DNA of 64,000 nucleotides from Olsenella sp. An293 (GCF_002159495.1 NZ_NFIT01000001.1:62001-126000), one strand, 5' to 3'. Counted from the stretch's first letter, positions 1 through 9,445 are shown. The notes: generated by a model not told the origin, from the letters alone. Numbers and translations: made by a program.

Positions 1-1
1 C

Positions 2-1222
2 TACGCCATCGTCGCGTCCTGCATAGCGATAACGTTTCTCCCCTGCGCGCTCGTGCTGTCGTGCGCCGGCATCTTCTTCACGCCGGTCTCGCAGTACTTT
101 GGGGTGGCGACCGCGGAGTTCACGCTGTACTTCTCGGTGCTCAACATCGCCCAGATGCTCACCCTGCCCGTGGCCGGCAAGCTCCTCTCGCGCCTCGACG
201 CGCGGGCGGTGCTCTCCGCGGCCGTGGTGCTGTGCGCCCTCGGCCTCGCGGGCATGAGCCAGTGCCAGGCCATGTGGCAGTTCTACGTCTGCGGCGCGGT
301 CCTGGGCGTAGGCGTGTGCCCGCTGATCTACCTCTCCGTGCCCACGCTCGTGAACGCCTGGTGCGTCAAGCGCGTCGGCTTCTTCGTGGGCCTGTGCATG
401 GCGTTCACCGGCATCGGCGGCGTGGTCTTCAACCCCGTGGGCACGGCGCTGATCAACTCCGGCGCCGAGGGCTGGCGCACCGCCTACCTGGTCTTCGCCG
501 CGATCGTGGCGGTGGGTACGCTGCCGTTCACGCTGCTCGTGGTGCGCAGCCGGCCCGAGGACAAGGGCCTTGCCCCCTACGGCGCCGGCGAGGCGGCCGC
601 GGGCGACGGCGCGAAGGCCGAGCTCTCCGGCGTGCCCGCGGAGCGCGCCATGCGCATGCCGGCGTTCTTTGCCCTCGCTGCCTTCTGCGGCGTGATCACG
701 CTCAACCAGACCATCTACCAGTTCCTTGCCGGCTACGCCCAGTCCTTCGCCGACACCATGCCCGCCATCGCCGCCGCCTCCGGCATCGTGGCGAGCGCCG
801 CGATGGGCGGCCAGGCCGTGGGCAAGGTCGTGCTCGGCGCCGTGAACGACCGCTCCGTGCACGCCGGCGTGGTGCTGGGCATCGGGGCGGGCGTTGCCGG
901 CATCACGCTCATGTGGCTCTTCCCGGGCGCGCTCGCGCTGCTGCTCGTGGGCTCCTTCCTCTTTGGCGTGGTCTACGCGATGACCACCGTGCAGACGCCG
1001 CTGCTCGTGCGCACCGTCTTCGGCAGCGCCGACTACACCAACATCTACTCGCGCGTCTCGATGGTGGGCTCGCTCATGAGCGCCGTCGCCGCCGTGCTCT
1101 GGGGCCTGGTCGTGGACTCCGCGGGCGGCTACCCGCTGATGTTTGTCCTTGGCTACGGCTGCATGGCCGTGTGCCTCGTGCTCGCGCTCTTCTCGCTCAA
1201 GGCGAGGCCGCACGTGGCGTAA
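2..1222 (+). CDS. MFS transporter, 5' end outside the window
   Basis: The reading frame is already open at base 2, so the start lies upstream; 406 residues are visible. It is almost entirely hydrophobic, with about eleven membrane segments and a charged central loop (around residues 180-215) typical of the join between the two six-helix halves of the major facilitator superfamily. The visible part begins inside the first helix and shows glycine-rich helices like those of oxalate/formate-antiporter-type MFS proteins. The substrate cannot be read from the sequence. It converges with the MBL hydrolase gene and shares a hairpin terminator with it. Family assignment is firm; subfamily is a guess. 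Confidence 0.85.
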   Translation, partial: YAIVASCIAITFLPCALVLSCAGIFFTPVSQYFGVATAEFTLYFSVLNIAQMLTLPVAGKLLSRLDARAVLSAAVVLCALGLAGMSQCQAMWQFYVCGAVLGVGVCPLIYLSVPTLVNAWCVKRVGFFVGLCMAFTGIGGVVFNPVGTALINSGAEGWRTAYLVFAAIVAVGTLPFTLLVVRSRPEDKGLAPYGAGEAAAGDGAKAELSGVPAERAMRMPAFFALAAFCGVITLNQTIYQFLAGYAQSFADTMPAIAAASGIVASAAMGGQAVGKVVLGAVNDRSVHAGVVLGIGAGVAGITLMWLFPGALALLLVGSFLFGVVYAMTTVQTPLLVRTVFGSADYTNIYSRVSMVGSLMSAVAAVLWGLVVDSAGGYPLMFVLGYGCMAVCLVLALFSLKARPHVA

Positions 1223-1250
1223 CCGCCGAGCAGCTCGCACGTCCTCTCCC

Positions 1251-1278
1251 GCCCCGGGCGCCCCCTCACGCCCGGGGC
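1251..1278. terminator. Shared terminator between convergent genes
   Basis: A perfect 10-bp inverted repeat (gccccgggcg at 1251-1260, complement at 1269-1278) encloses an 8-base loop that contains the TGA stop of the MBL hydrolase gene on the minus strand. Followed by gctcttgt on the plus side. It lies 28 bases after the MFS stop, so it can serve both convergent genes. There is no long U tract. Confidence 0.5.
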
Positions 1279-2117
1279 GCTCTTGTGCCGCGCCTGCGCG
1301 GCGCCGGCAGCCCGCGCGTGATCACCGCACGGAAGTCCGGGCTGTCGACGTCGGCAGTGGGACACGGGCACAGGTGACAGGTGCCCTCCCACTCCGCGAC
1401 GTCGGCGTGGTGCCAGGCGATGCCGCGGTCCCGCTCGGCAAAGTCGGCGGCGGCGCGCCAGCTCGGCAGGTCCGCCTTGGTGAAGGCGTGGCGGTGGTGC
1501 CCCGTGAAGAAGCGCTCGAAGGGCAGGCCCTCCATCTTGTCGAGGGTCGCGCGCCACGCGGAGATGGGCAGAGACTCCTCGAAGCACAGGCACATGATCG
1601 GCGTCACGGCGTCTCCGGAGAGCAGCACCCCGAGCTCCGGGCAGAGGTATCCCATCGAGCCCGTGGTGTGCCCCGGAAGCGCCACGCAGCGCAGGGTGAG
1701 CCCGCCCAGGTCGAGCTCGTCGCCCTCCGCCACGTGCGTCACGCGCGGTCGGGCGCGCTCGGAGATCGCCCACGGGGCGTCGGCCAGGCGCGGGTCGGCG
1801 GCGACGCCGGCGGCGCGGTGCTCCGCGGCGAAGCGCTCCGTCTCGTCCCAGTGGCCGTCCTCCTCCGCCGGCATCATGACCTCGTCGAAGCGATACGCGC
1901 CGCCCACGTGGTCGGGATGGCGATGGGTGAGCAGGACGCGAGGCGTCCGGCCTCCCGCGAGCCCCTCGGCGACGGAGCGCACGTCGCCGAGGCCGAGCAT
2001 GGTGTCGACGAGCGCCGCCTCCCGCTCCCCCACCACGAGGTGCGCGAGAAAGCCCATCGGGTCGGCGAGGCGCCAGAGCCCGGGCTCGACCAGCTCTGAG
2101 GTGATGAGTCCGTCCAC
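1266..2117 (-). CDS. MBL-fold metallo-hydrolase
   Basis: A 283-residue metallo-beta-lactamase-fold enzyme. The metal-binding signature THRHPDH is seen near residue 65, followed by PGHTTGS and SGDAV, the usual later metal ligands, and HHRHAF near the end. These fit a one- or two-metal hydrolase of the glyoxalase II/thioesterase-like class; the substrate is unknown. The GTG start at 2117 was chosen because AAGGGAGAA sits 6 bases upstream and the conserved fold begins immediately after. The last about 45 residues are rich in Cys/His and then Arg and may be poorly conserved. A second, unrelated MBL protein lies at 59837-60928. Confidence 0.8.
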   Translation of the reverse strand: MDGLITSELVEPGLWRLADPMGFLAHLVVGEREAALVDTMLGLGDVRSVAEGLAGGRTPRVLLTHRHPDHVGGAYRFDEVMMPAEEDGHWDETERFAAEHRAAGVAADPRLADAPWAISERARPRVTHVAEGDELDLGGLTLRCVALPGHTTGSMGYLCPELGVLLSGDAVTPIMCLCFEESLPISAWRATLDKMEGLPFERFFTGHHRHAFTKADLPSWRAAADFAERDRGIAWHHADVAEWEGTCHLCPCPTADVDSPDFRAVITRGLPAPRRRGTRAPRA

Positions 2118-2167
2118 GGCTTCTCCCTTCGGACGGCGGGCAAAGGTCGAGGCGCCTTTGGCCCATG

Positions 2168-2200
2168 AGAAAAGACCCGCCGGCGCGGGGCGCGGGCGGG
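2168..2200 (-). terminator. Rho-independent terminator of the small membrane protein gene
   Basis: On the minus strand a GC-rich stem (cccgcc ... ggcggg, with a cgcgccccgcgcc interior) is followed by TCTTTTCTC. It lies 31 bases after the stop of the 169-residue membrane protein and before the MBL hydrolase start. Confidence 0.65.
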
Positions 2201-2230
2201 CCGTTGCGTTCGGCGCGGGGCAAGAAGAGC

Positions 2231-2740
2231 TTAGTGCATGTCGGGCGCGGGGTCGTTCATGAGGTTGCGGGCGATCTTCTCGGCCGGCTGGGCCCACAGC
2301 AGGGAGACGACGTAGCCCACGATCCAGCACTGGAAGAAGCTGCCGAGCAGCGCCATCGGGAACATCGAGATGGGCATGCCCTGCATGACGTTGGCGTTGA
2401 CGAAGGTGAGGATGACGGCGTTCACCACGACGTAGACGGTGTTCACGACGATGTTGAGCACCAGGCCAAACTTGATGCCGTCGGTGGGCTTGAGGCCGAA
2501 GGCGCCGGCAAAGGCAAAGCCCCACTTCTCGGCCGGGATGAACCAGCCGATGAAGAAGGAGATGACGTAGGCCATGACGATGTTGATGGCGGCGGTGGAC
2601 AGGAAGGCCGGCATGAAGGCCTCCTCGGGGACGCCGGCGGAGCTGATGCCGATGTAGCTCGCGACGAGCGAGATGCACACGGCGATGGGGATGTTGGTCA
2701 GAAGGACCTTCACAAGCTTGGTCGAGTTCTTCATGGGCAT
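2231..2740 (-). CDS. Small four-helix membrane protein of unknown function
   Basis: A 169-residue protein with four predicted membrane helices and short loops, beginning MPMKNSTKLVKVLL and ending with a polar tail. The ATG at 2740 is preceded by GGAGAGGTGA at good spacing; an ATG two codons later is possible. The layout, with paired helices and conserved Asn in the second half, resembles DUF2798-like or other small integral membrane families, but I cannot name a function. It stands alone between a promoter-sized gap (2741-2931) and its own terminator. Confidence 0.65.
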   Translation of the reverse strand: MPMKNSTKLVKVLLTNIPIAVCISLVASYIGISSAGVPEEAFMPAFLSTAAINIVMAYVISFFIGWFIPAEKWGFAFAGAFGLKPTDGIKFGLVLNIVVNTVYVVVNAVILTFVNANVMQGMPISMFPMALLGSFFQCWIVGYVVSLLWAQPAEKIARNLMNDPAPDMH

Positions 2741-2931
2741 GGCAGTCACCTCTCCGTTGATAGCCGCCCGACGCGGCATGCGCGTCGGAGCCCGGACCCC
2801 GTGCCCGGGCCTGTAACCCTTCGTGAAGACAGTATGGAGAGGGCGAGACGGCCGCCCAATGGATGCAAAACACAAAAGGCGGCGGGACAGCGGCCGTTCG
2901 TTGTGCCGATGCACAGGGAACGGCGGGGGCG

Positions 2932-3306
2932 CTACTGCGCGAGGACGACGGCCGTCGCCACGCCGCGCTCGTTGGTGATGGAGACGAGCAGCTCAGAGAC
3001 GCCTGCCTCGGCGAGCACCGGCGCGAGCGGCCCGTCGAGCGTGACGTGCGGGCAGCCGCTCTCGTCCTCGAGGGTCTCCACGCGGCGAAAGTCGAAGCCC
3101 TCCGCGGTGTGACGCGCGAGGGCCTTGAAGACGGCCTCCTTGACGGCGAACTTGCCTGCCAGGCAGGCGGCGGCGTCGTGGCGCGAGAAGGCCTGGGCGC
3201 GCTCGGCCTCGGTGAAGGTGCGCCGCGCGAAGGCGCCGCGCTCGTCGGCGACGAGCCGCGCCATCTCCTCGATGTCGACCGAGTCTATGCCGATTCCCCT
3301 GACCAT
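2932..3306 (-). CDS. acpS: Holo-[acyl-carrier-protein] synthase
   Basis: A 124-residue AcpS, which transfers 4'-phosphopantetheine from CoA to the serine of acyl carrier protein in the cytoplasm. Visible hallmarks are GIGIDSVDIEEM at the N-terminus, with the magnesium-binding Asp, and KFAVKEAVFKAL, with the second metal ligand Glu; SITNERGVATAVV is the usual C-terminal strand. Length matches the family (about 120). The ATG at 3306 has GGGGAGG 7 bases upstream. The exonuclease gene ends 23 bases before this start, so the two may be co-transcribed. Confidence 0.93.
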   Translation of the reverse strand: MVRGIGIDSVDIEEMARLVADERGAFARRTFTEAERAQAFSRHDAAACLAGKFAVKEAVFKALARHTAEGFDFRRVETLEDESGCPHVTLDGPLAPVLAEAGVSELLVSITNERGVATAVVLAQ

Positions 3307-3329
3307 GCTGGGCCTCCCCGACGCTCGCT

Positions 3330-4337
3330 TCACCCGAGCATGTTGCGGGCGGAGAACTCGGCCTGCACGGTGGCGAGCATGAGCTCCACGTCGTCGAGGC
3401 CGAGGTGTCGCTCGGACTCGCCGGGCTTGAGCGTGCCGCGGCGCAGCGCCCAGCTCTCGAGCGAGGCGGGGCGCATCTCGTGCGGCAGCGTGCGCGTCTC
3501 GGGGTCCACTCGACGGCAGATGTCGCGCGTGTCGATGGGCACCACGCGCCCCGCCTTGCGGGCCTCGGCGTAGCCGTCGATGTGCAGCATGAACCAGGAG
3601 TCCTCGAAGGCGGCGTTGTGCGCCATGAACGGGTAGGCGGTGAGCGCGGCGAGCAGCGCCCTCTGCACCTGGGCGTCCTCGCGGAAGGGGCGCCTCCCCT
3701 CGAGGTCGGACCACTCGATCTTGTGGATGTCCGCCAGCGGCACCCCCTTCTCGGCGTACATATCGGGCAGGCCGAAGTAGCCGGAGAACGGATCGTGGGG
3801 CTTGGCGTCCGGCCCCACGGTCATGAACTCGAGGCCCACGTTGATGATGTAGCCGCGCGCGGGGTCGCGGTCGGTGGTCTCGATGTCGATGCCCACGACC
3901 ATGCCGGAGACCGGGGCGTCCACCCAGGCCACGTTGAGGTCGCGCGCGTCCGGGCCGGAGAGTGCCGTGACCTTGGCGTCGGTGCGGTGCTGCAGCACCG
4001 CCACGGCGTGGATCAAATCGGCGTTGGAGAGGCCGCGCGCGAGGCTCGATGCGGAGACGTCGCGCAGCTTCTCGATGCCAAAGCGGTCGCAGACGTCGCG
4101 GTTGCGGTCGGCGAGCGAGCGCACGAGGTCATACGAGAACGGCTCGCGGCCCGCCGGCGCCTCGGCCCACGCGGAGCGCAGGACGCCCAGGGCCTCCTCG
4201 TTTCGGGCGCGCTCCGCGGAGAGGGAGGCGTCGTCCGTGAGAAAGCCCGGGAAGACGAAGGCGCTCGCGCACTCTATGGCTTGGCTGAGGTCCACCTGTC
4301 CCCGCTCTCGTCGACGTGAAAAGGGGTCGCCGGGCAT
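3330..4337 (-). CDS. DEDDh-type 3'-5' exonuclease family protein
   Basis: A 335-residue protein whose second half is a DnaQ/RNase T-like exonuclease domain. GIDIETTDRD near residue 150 carries the paired acidic residues (Exo I), MAHNAAFEDSWF is an Exo II-like motif and HLGLDDVELM supplies the His and final Asp (Exo III). The N-terminal about 140 residues have no recognised domain. It probably trims single-stranded nucleic acid 3' ends; a role in repair or RNA processing cannot be separated. Two starts are possible: ATG at 4337 (chosen, longest) or GTG at 4295 after GAGCGGGGACAG. It ends just upstream of acpS. Confidence 0.78.
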   Translation of the reverse strand: MPGDPFSRRRERGQVDLSQAIECASAFVFPGFLTDDASLSAERARNEEALGVLRSAWAEAPAGREPFSYDLVRSLADRNRDVCDRFGIEKLRDVSASSLARGLSNADLIHAVAVLQHRTDAKVTALSGPDARDLNVAWVDAPVSGMVVGIDIETTDRDPARGYIINVGLEFMTVGPDAKPHDPFSGYFGLPDMYAEKGVPLADIHKIEWSDLEGRRPFREDAQVQRALLAALTAYPFMAHNAAFEDSWFMLHIDGYAEARKAGRVVPIDTRDICRRVDPETRTLPHEMRPASLESWALRRGTLKPGESERHLGLDDVELMLATVQAEFSARNMLG

Positions 4338-4382
4338 GCCCGACGACCCACTAGGCTAGCACGTCGCGCGCCTCGCCCCGTC

Positions 4383-4409
4383 GTGGAAAAGGGACTGTCC
4401 CGTTTCCAC
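4383..4409. repeat. Palindrome with GGGAC core at the nitroreductase 3' end
   Basis: Arms gtggaaaagggac (4383-4395) and gtcccgtttccac (4397-4409) pair with one mismatch around a single central T. It lies one base after the nitroreductase stop and could act as a terminator. The GGGAC-n-GTCCC core recurs at the hisD 3' end (49736-49766) and, with the two halves exchanged, at the mnmA 3' end (13884-13916). Confidence 0.7.
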
Positions 4410-4410
4410 A

Positions 4411-4932
4411 CTACTCGGCGAAGAAGACGCGCCCGTCGTTTCTGGGCTTGGCCTCCGGCGTCTCGGCCGGGTAGCCCAGGATGCAGTGGCCGATGCCCTC
4501 GTAGTCGCCCTCGACGCCCAGCTCGGCGAGGATGGCCTTGCCCTCCGGCGTGTCGAACTCCTCGCGGGCGCGATGGATCCAGCAGCTGCCGAGCCCGAGC
4601 GCGTGCGCCGCGAGCATGAGGTTGCCCATGACGAGGCTGCCGTCGTAGACGCGGTTTGCCTGGTCGCACGGGGCGAGCACCACGAGCACGACCGGCGCGC
4701 CGTAGAACGGGTCGCGGCTGGGGTCGCCGATGACCTCGGCGTTCATGGCCGAGAGACGGTCGCGCAGCGCGCGATCGGTGACGGCGACGACGATGGGACC
4801 CTGGCGGTTCATGCCGCTCGCCGCCCACAGTCCCGCCTCGACGACCTGGTCGATCAGCTCGCGGGACGGCACCTCGTCGGTGTAGGCGCGGACGCTGCGA
4901 CGCTCCTTCATGGCCTGGATGACCTCGTTCAT
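4411..4932 (-). CDS. Nitroreductase family protein
   Basis: A 173-residue FMN-dependent nitroreductase-like protein. It opens with MKERRSVRAYTDE, the family's FMN-phosphate-binding RRSxRxY motif, and has the conserved WAASGMNRQG segment, a GLGSCWI motif and a C-terminal GYPAETPEAKPR typical of the short subfamily. It would reduce nitro or quinone compounds with NAD(P)H as a homodimer; the true substrate is unknown. The ATG at 4932 follows GGAGAAGGGGGAG. Divergent from the LtaS-like gene row that starts at 5141. Confidence 0.87.
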   Translation of the reverse strand: MNEVIQAMKERRSVRAYTDEVPSRELIDQVVEAGLWAASGMNRQGPIVVAVTDRALRDRLSAMNAEVIGDPSRDPFYGAPVVLVVLAPCDQANRVYDGSLVMGNLMLAAHALGLGSCWIHRAREEFDTPEGKAILAELGVEGDYEGIGHCILGYPAETPEAKPRNDGRVFFAE

Positions 4933-5140
4933 GGCTCCCCCTTCTCCGTATGGGACAGATCTCCGGGGTGTCCGCCCCACGTGCTGTCCGTCATCTCGGT
5001 TATGCCCCATCCTCGGGGTACCCCATTCGCGGGGACGACCCCGCCGGGAGAGAGCCCGCCCGAGACGCTCGCCCATCGAGCCTTCAAACCTATGCCGTAT
5101 CATAAGCCGTTTGTAAGCTCAATGTTCGAGAAGGATCGTC

Positions 5141-7264
5141 ATGCCCGCATCTCTTGCCGTCTGCCCGCTCCTCGCCCTCGCGCTGCTCGCCGGGGGCGCG
5201 TTTTTCCTCGTCCGCCACGAGGCCGCGCACGAGCGGCGGCCGCGCGGCGCGAGCCTGTGCTGGCTTTCCGCCCCCGCCCTCGCGCTCCTCTTTGCCGCCG
5301 TCTGGTGCCTGCTCGGCCTCTATCGGGGCGGCGTCGGCGAGCTTTTGGCCCTCGACGCCGCGGCGCTCGTCGCCGGCGCGGCGGCGCTCTTCCGCGACCG
5401 TCTGCTCGCCCTGCTCGACGGCACCCCCCACCCCCGCGCCGCGCGCCTGGGGCTCTCGGCCGCGGCGCTGCTCGTCTGCGCCTACCTCGGCCACCTCGCG
5501 CTCGAGCTCCCGTACAACTTCGTCGCCCTCGCCTTTGAGATCGAGCCCTTCTACGTGCTCCTCGAGACCGCGCTGATCGCGGGCATCCTGCTCTTCTTGC
5601 TGCTGCTGTTCCAGCGCAGCGGCGCGGGCCTCGCCCTCGGCGTGACGACGCTTTGGGTCGCCGGCCTCGCCCAGTTCTTCGTCAAGGAGTTCAAGGGGAC
5701 CGCCATCCTGCCGAGCGACCTGCTCGCCCTCGGCACCGCGGCGACGGTCAGCGGCGGCTACGTCTACGAGATCGACGGCCCCGTCCTTCTGGGGCTTTGC
5801 TGCGTCATGCTCGCCTGCGCCGTCGCGACGCTGTCCGTGACCCCGAGCCCCCGGCCGGGAAGGACCCGCGCCTTCCTGGTCCGCGCCCACGTCGCCGGCG
5901 CGCTCGTGGCGCTCGTGGCGCTGGGCGGCTGCATGGGGGTGCCGAGCTACGAGAAGCTCTTCGGCATGAAGCCGAACTACTGGAACATCCTCAGCAACTA
6001 CTGCCGCCGCGGCATGCTCACCACCTTCGTCACCCTCGTCCAGAACATGAGGATCGAGGTCCCCGAGGGCTACGACGACGCCTCCGCGGCCGAGCTCGAG
6101 GCGTCATACGCCCAGACCTATGACGAGGCCCGCGGCTCCTCCGAGGCGAGGACGGCCGCCGAGGCGCAGTTCTCCGAGGTGAGGCCCTCGGTGATCTGCA
6201 TCATGGACGAGGCCTTCTCCGACCTCTCCATCTACGAGGGCAAGGCCTGGGGCTACGAGGGCCCGAGCTTCTACAGCAACGTCTCGGCAGCCCTCATGCG
6301 CGGCTCGGCCGCGACCTCGGTGCTCGGCGCGGGCACCTGCAACTCCGAGTTCGAGCTGCTCACCGGCGTGGCCGTGCCCTACGTGGGCGACGGCAAGTAC
6401 CCCTACCAGCTCTACGACCTCAGCGAGTCCCCGAGCCTCGCCAAGCAGTTCTCCGAGCTCGGCTACGAGACCACCGCCATGCACCCCAACAACCCCAACA
6501 ACTGGAACCGCAGCGTGATCTACGAGCAGCTCGGGTTCGACCGCTTCCTGAGCTTTGAGGACTTCCCGCACCAGCCCGCACTGCACAACGGGGTGACCGA
6601 CGGCGTCACCTATGACAAGATCCTCGAGATCCTGGGGAGCAGCGACGAGCCGCAGTTCATCTTCGACGTGACCATGCAGAACCACGGCGGCTACGAGAAC
6701 GACGACATCCCCGAGGAGCTCTACGTCGACCGCCCCGTCGACGGCCTCGACGAGTCCTACCAGGCGCAGCTCAACGAGTACCTCTCCTGCATCGCGCAGT
6801 CCGACCGCGACCTCCAGAAGTTTCTCGCCACGCTCTGGAACCTCGACCGCCCCGTGGTGGTGGTCTTCTTTGGCGACCACCAGCCCTCCTTCGCCTCGGA
6901 GCTCAACGACCTCATCTACGCCGACGAGGACCCCGAGTCGCCCGAGCATATCGCCCGGACCTACCAGACGACCTATCTCATCTGGGCGAACTACGACGTC
7001 CTCGGCAACGACCAGGTCTCCCAGACGCTGGACGCCGGCGTCTCGACCCTCGGCGCGATGATGGCCGAGGCCATCGGCGCCCCGCTCACCGACTTCCAGA
7101 AGGCCCAGCTCGTGGCCACCGAGACCATGCCCATCCTGCACTCCGTGGGCGTCCACACGACAGACGGCTCGCTCATTCCCATCGACGACGTCGACGCGCT
7201 CCCCGAGGCCTATGACGACCTCGCGCGCATCACCTACCTCGAGTTCGCAAGCAACCTGGAGTAG
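5141..7264 (+). CDS. LTA synthase-like membrane sulfatase, copy 1
   Basis: A 707-residue polytopic protein with about eight N-terminal membrane helices (residues 1-270) followed by an extracellular alkaline-phosphatase/sulfatase-fold domain. Catalytic features match LtaS: an acidic metal site in IMDEAFSD (around 356-357), the nucleophile Thr399 in GTCNSEF and the metal-binding Asp579-His580 in FFGDHQPS. Such enzymes move phosphoglycerol or similar phospho-groups onto cell-surface glycolipids or polymers. The ATG has GAGAAGGAT upstream. It is followed after 30 and 24 bases by two paralogs, so a three-gene operon is likely. The acceptor polymer is not known. Confidence 0.88.
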   Translation: MPASLAVCPLLALALLAGGAFFLVRHEAAHERRPRGASLCWLSAPALALLFAAVWCLLGLYRGGVGELLALDAAALVAGAAALFRDRLLALLDGTPHPRAARLGLSAAALLVCAYLGHLALELPYNFVALAFEIEPFYVLLETALIAGILLFLLLLFQRSGAGLALGVTTLWVAGLAQFFVKEFKGTAILPSDLLALGTAATVSGGYVYEIDGPVLLGLCCVMLACAVATLSVTPSPRPGRTRAFLVRAHVAGALVALVALGGCMGVPSYEKLFGMKPNYWNILSNYCRRGMLTTFVTLVQNMRIEVPEGYDDASAAELEASYAQTYDEARGSSEARTAAEAQFSEVRPSVICIMDEAFSDLSIYEGKAWGYEGPSFYSNVSAALMRGSAATSVLGAGTCNSEFELLTGVAVPYVGDGKYPYQLYDLSESPSLAKQFSELGYETTAMHPNNPNNWNRSVIYEQLGFDRFLSFEDFPHQPALHNGVTDGVTYDKILEILGSSDEPQFIFDVTMQNHGGYENDDIPEELYVDRPVDGLDESYQAQLNEYLSCIAQSDRDLQKFLATLWNLDRPVVVVFFGDHQPSFASELNDLIYADEDPESPEHIARTYQTTYLIWANYDVLGNDQVSQTLDAGVSTLGAMMAEAIGAPLTDFQKAQLVATETMPILHSVGVHTTDGSLIPIDDVDALPEAYDDLARITYLEFASNLE

Positions 7265-7294
7265 CGCGCCGCGCGGCGCGAGAAAGAGGTCCCC

Positions 7295-9421
7295 ATGACC
7301 CCCCTGATCGCAATCCCGCTCTTCTCGCTCGCCCTGCTCGTCGCGGGCGCCGTCGTCGTCGCGCGACGCCTCCGCGGGCGCGAGGGACGCCTGGGAGAGC
7401 AGCTCGCTCGATCGATCGCGTGGCTGGTCGTGCCCGTCGCCGCGCTGCTCGCCGCCTGCTACTGGTGCGCGACGGGGCTCTACCTCGGTAGCTCCCGAGG
7501 GCTGATCGTCCTGAGCGCCGCGTCGCTCGCCGCCGGCGCCGTGTCGCTCTCCCGCGGCCGCGTCATGGAGTGGGTCGACGCCCTGGGGCGGCGCAGCCCC
7601 GAGGCGGCCGGCCCCGTGCGCGCCCTCATGGCCCTCGTCGCCGTGCTCGCCTGCACCGTGCTCGGGTTTCTTGCCATGGAGCTGCCCTACAACGTGGGGA
7701 CGCTCTCCGTGGCCCTCGGCTTTGCCGCCATCGAGATGAGCCTCATCCTCGGCGCCCTGCTCGTCCTGTTCTTCCTCTTCCAGCGCCACGGGGCGGGCCT
7801 TGCCCTGGGCGTCGGCCTCTGCTGGGTCATCGGCCTCGCGCAGTACTTCATCGCCAACTTCAAGGCCTCGGCCATCCTGCCCAACGACCTCTTCGTCCTG
7901 CAGACGGCCGCGGCCGTGAGCGGCAGCTACGTGTACTCGGTCAACGGCATGGTCCTGACGGGCCTGTGCTGCGTGGTGATCGCCTCCGCAATCTGCTCGC
8001 TGGTCGCCGCGACGCGCGCCGAGACGAGCCAGAGCCTGGTGAGAAGGACCGTCGTCAACCTCGCGTGCGCCCTCGCGGCCCTCACCGCGCTCTGGGCCGG
8101 CGTCACGATCCCCAACTACTTCGACGACCTCGGCGTGGGGATGGAGTACTGGTACTCGCTCGACTACTACAAGCGCCAGGGCTTCCTCACCACCTTCGTC
8201 GCCGTGGCGCAGGACCTCCCGATCGAGGTGCCCGAGGGCTACACGGACGCCGCGGCGGCCGAGACCGAGGCGTCCTACGTCGCCGCCTACGACGAGGGCG
8301 CCGGCGTCGAGGCGGGACGCACCGCGGCCGAGGAGCAGTTCGAGGAGCTGCGCCCCACCGTCATCTGCATCATGAACGAGACCTTCTCGGACATCTCCGT
8401 CTTTGACGGCGAGAGCTGGGGCTACGCCGGCCCGGAGCGCTTCAACTCCCGCGACGACGCCATCTTGGGTGGCGGCGTCTCGGTCTCCGTGCTCGGTGGC
8501 GGGACCTGCAACTCCGAGTTCGAGTTCCTCACGGGCGTGCCGCTGGCCTACGTGGGGGACGGCAAGTACCCCTACTCCCTCTACGACCTCTCGAGCGCCC
8601 CGAGCCTCGCCCGCCAGTTCTCCGAGCTCGGCTACAAGACCACGGCGCTGCACCCCAACTACGCGACCAACTGGAACCGCGACCGCGTCTACTCCATGCT
8701 CGGGTTCGACGAGTTCCTCTCGATCGAGGACTTCGAGGGGTCCGAGTGGTTCCACAGCGGCGTCTCGGACGCCGAGACCTACGACAAGGTCCTCGAGCTG
8801 CTCGAGCAAAGCGACGAGCCCCAGTTCGTCTTCGACGTGACCATGCAGAACCACTCCCCCTACGACCAGTGCAACCTCGGGGAGGTCCCGCAGTACAGCG
8901 TCGAGGGCCTGAGCCCCTACGACAACATGCGCGTCTCGGAGTACCTTGCCTGCATCGAGGAGTCCGACCGCGCCCTCGACGAGTTCCTCGCGGAGCTCGA
9001 GCAGCTCGACCGCCCCGTGGTGGTCCTGTTCTTCGGCGACCACCAGCCGGCGCTCTCCTCGATCCTCAACAACACGATCTACGCCGGCGAGCAGACGCTC
9101 GAGCACAGCCAGCGCACCCACGAGACGCGGTATCTCGTCTGGGCGAACTACGACGTCGCCGGCTCGACGAACGGCGAGAAGTGCGACACGAGCGTCTGCT
9201 ACCTCGCCGCCCTGCTCGCCGAGAAGATCGGCGTGCCGCTCACCGACTACCAGAAGACGCAGCTCGTCGCACGCGAGGAGCTGCCCTCGATCAGCCTCAT
9301 CGCCACCAAGCTCGCCGACGGCAGCGCGCTGCCCGCCGGGACGGACGCCTCGAGCCTCCCCGCCTCCTACCTCGACCTCTCGTACGTCGCGTACCTCGAG
9401 TTCGCGAGCAAGCTCAAGTAG
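7295..9421 (+). CDS. LTA synthase-like membrane sulfatase, copy 2
   Basis: A 708-residue paralog of the upstream gene, co-linear throughout. About eight membrane helices are followed by the sulfatase-fold domain with IMNETFSD (Glu362), the nucleophile Thr404 in GTCNSEF and Asp582-His583 in FFGDHQPA. All key residues are intact. The ATG at 7295 has AAAGAGGT 5 bases upstream. Divergence between copies is greatest in the membrane half and in the loops between catalytic motifs. This suggests the copies act on different lipids or substituents, but that is inference. Confidence 0.88.
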   Translation: MTPLIAIPLFSLALLVAGAVVVARRLRGREGRLGEQLARSIAWLVVPVAALLAACYWCATGLYLGSSRGLIVLSAASLAAGAVSLSRGRVMEWVDALGRRSPEAAGPVRALMALVAVLACTVLGFLAMELPYNVGTLSVALGFAAIEMSLILGALLVLFFLFQRHGAGLALGVGLCWVIGLAQYFIANFKASAILPNDLFVLQTAAAVSGSYVYSVNGMVLTGLCCVVIASAICSLVAATRAETSQSLVRRTVVNLACALAALTALWAGVTIPNYFDDLGVGMEYWYSLDYYKRQGFLTTFVAVAQDLPIEVPEGYTDAAAAETEASYVAAYDEGAGVEAGRTAAEEQFEELRPTVICIMNETFSDISVFDGESWGYAGPERFNSRDDAILGGGVSVSVLGGGTCNSEFEFLTGVPLAYVGDGKYPYSLYDLSSAPSLARQFSELGYKTTALHPNYATNWNRDRVYSMLGFDEFLSIEDFEGSEWFHSGVSDAETYDKVLELLEQSDEPQFVFDVTMQNHSPYDQCNLGEVPQYSVEGLSPYDNMRVSEYLACIEESDRALDEFLAELEQLDRPVVVLFFGDHQPALSSILNNTIYAGEQTLEHSQRTHETRYLVWANYDVAGSTNGEKCDTSVCYLAALLAEKIGVPLTDYQKTQLVAREELPSISLIATKLADGSALPAGTDASSLPASYLDLSYVAYLEFASKLK

Positions 9422-9445
9422 GTCAGGCGGGAGTGCGCAAGGCCC

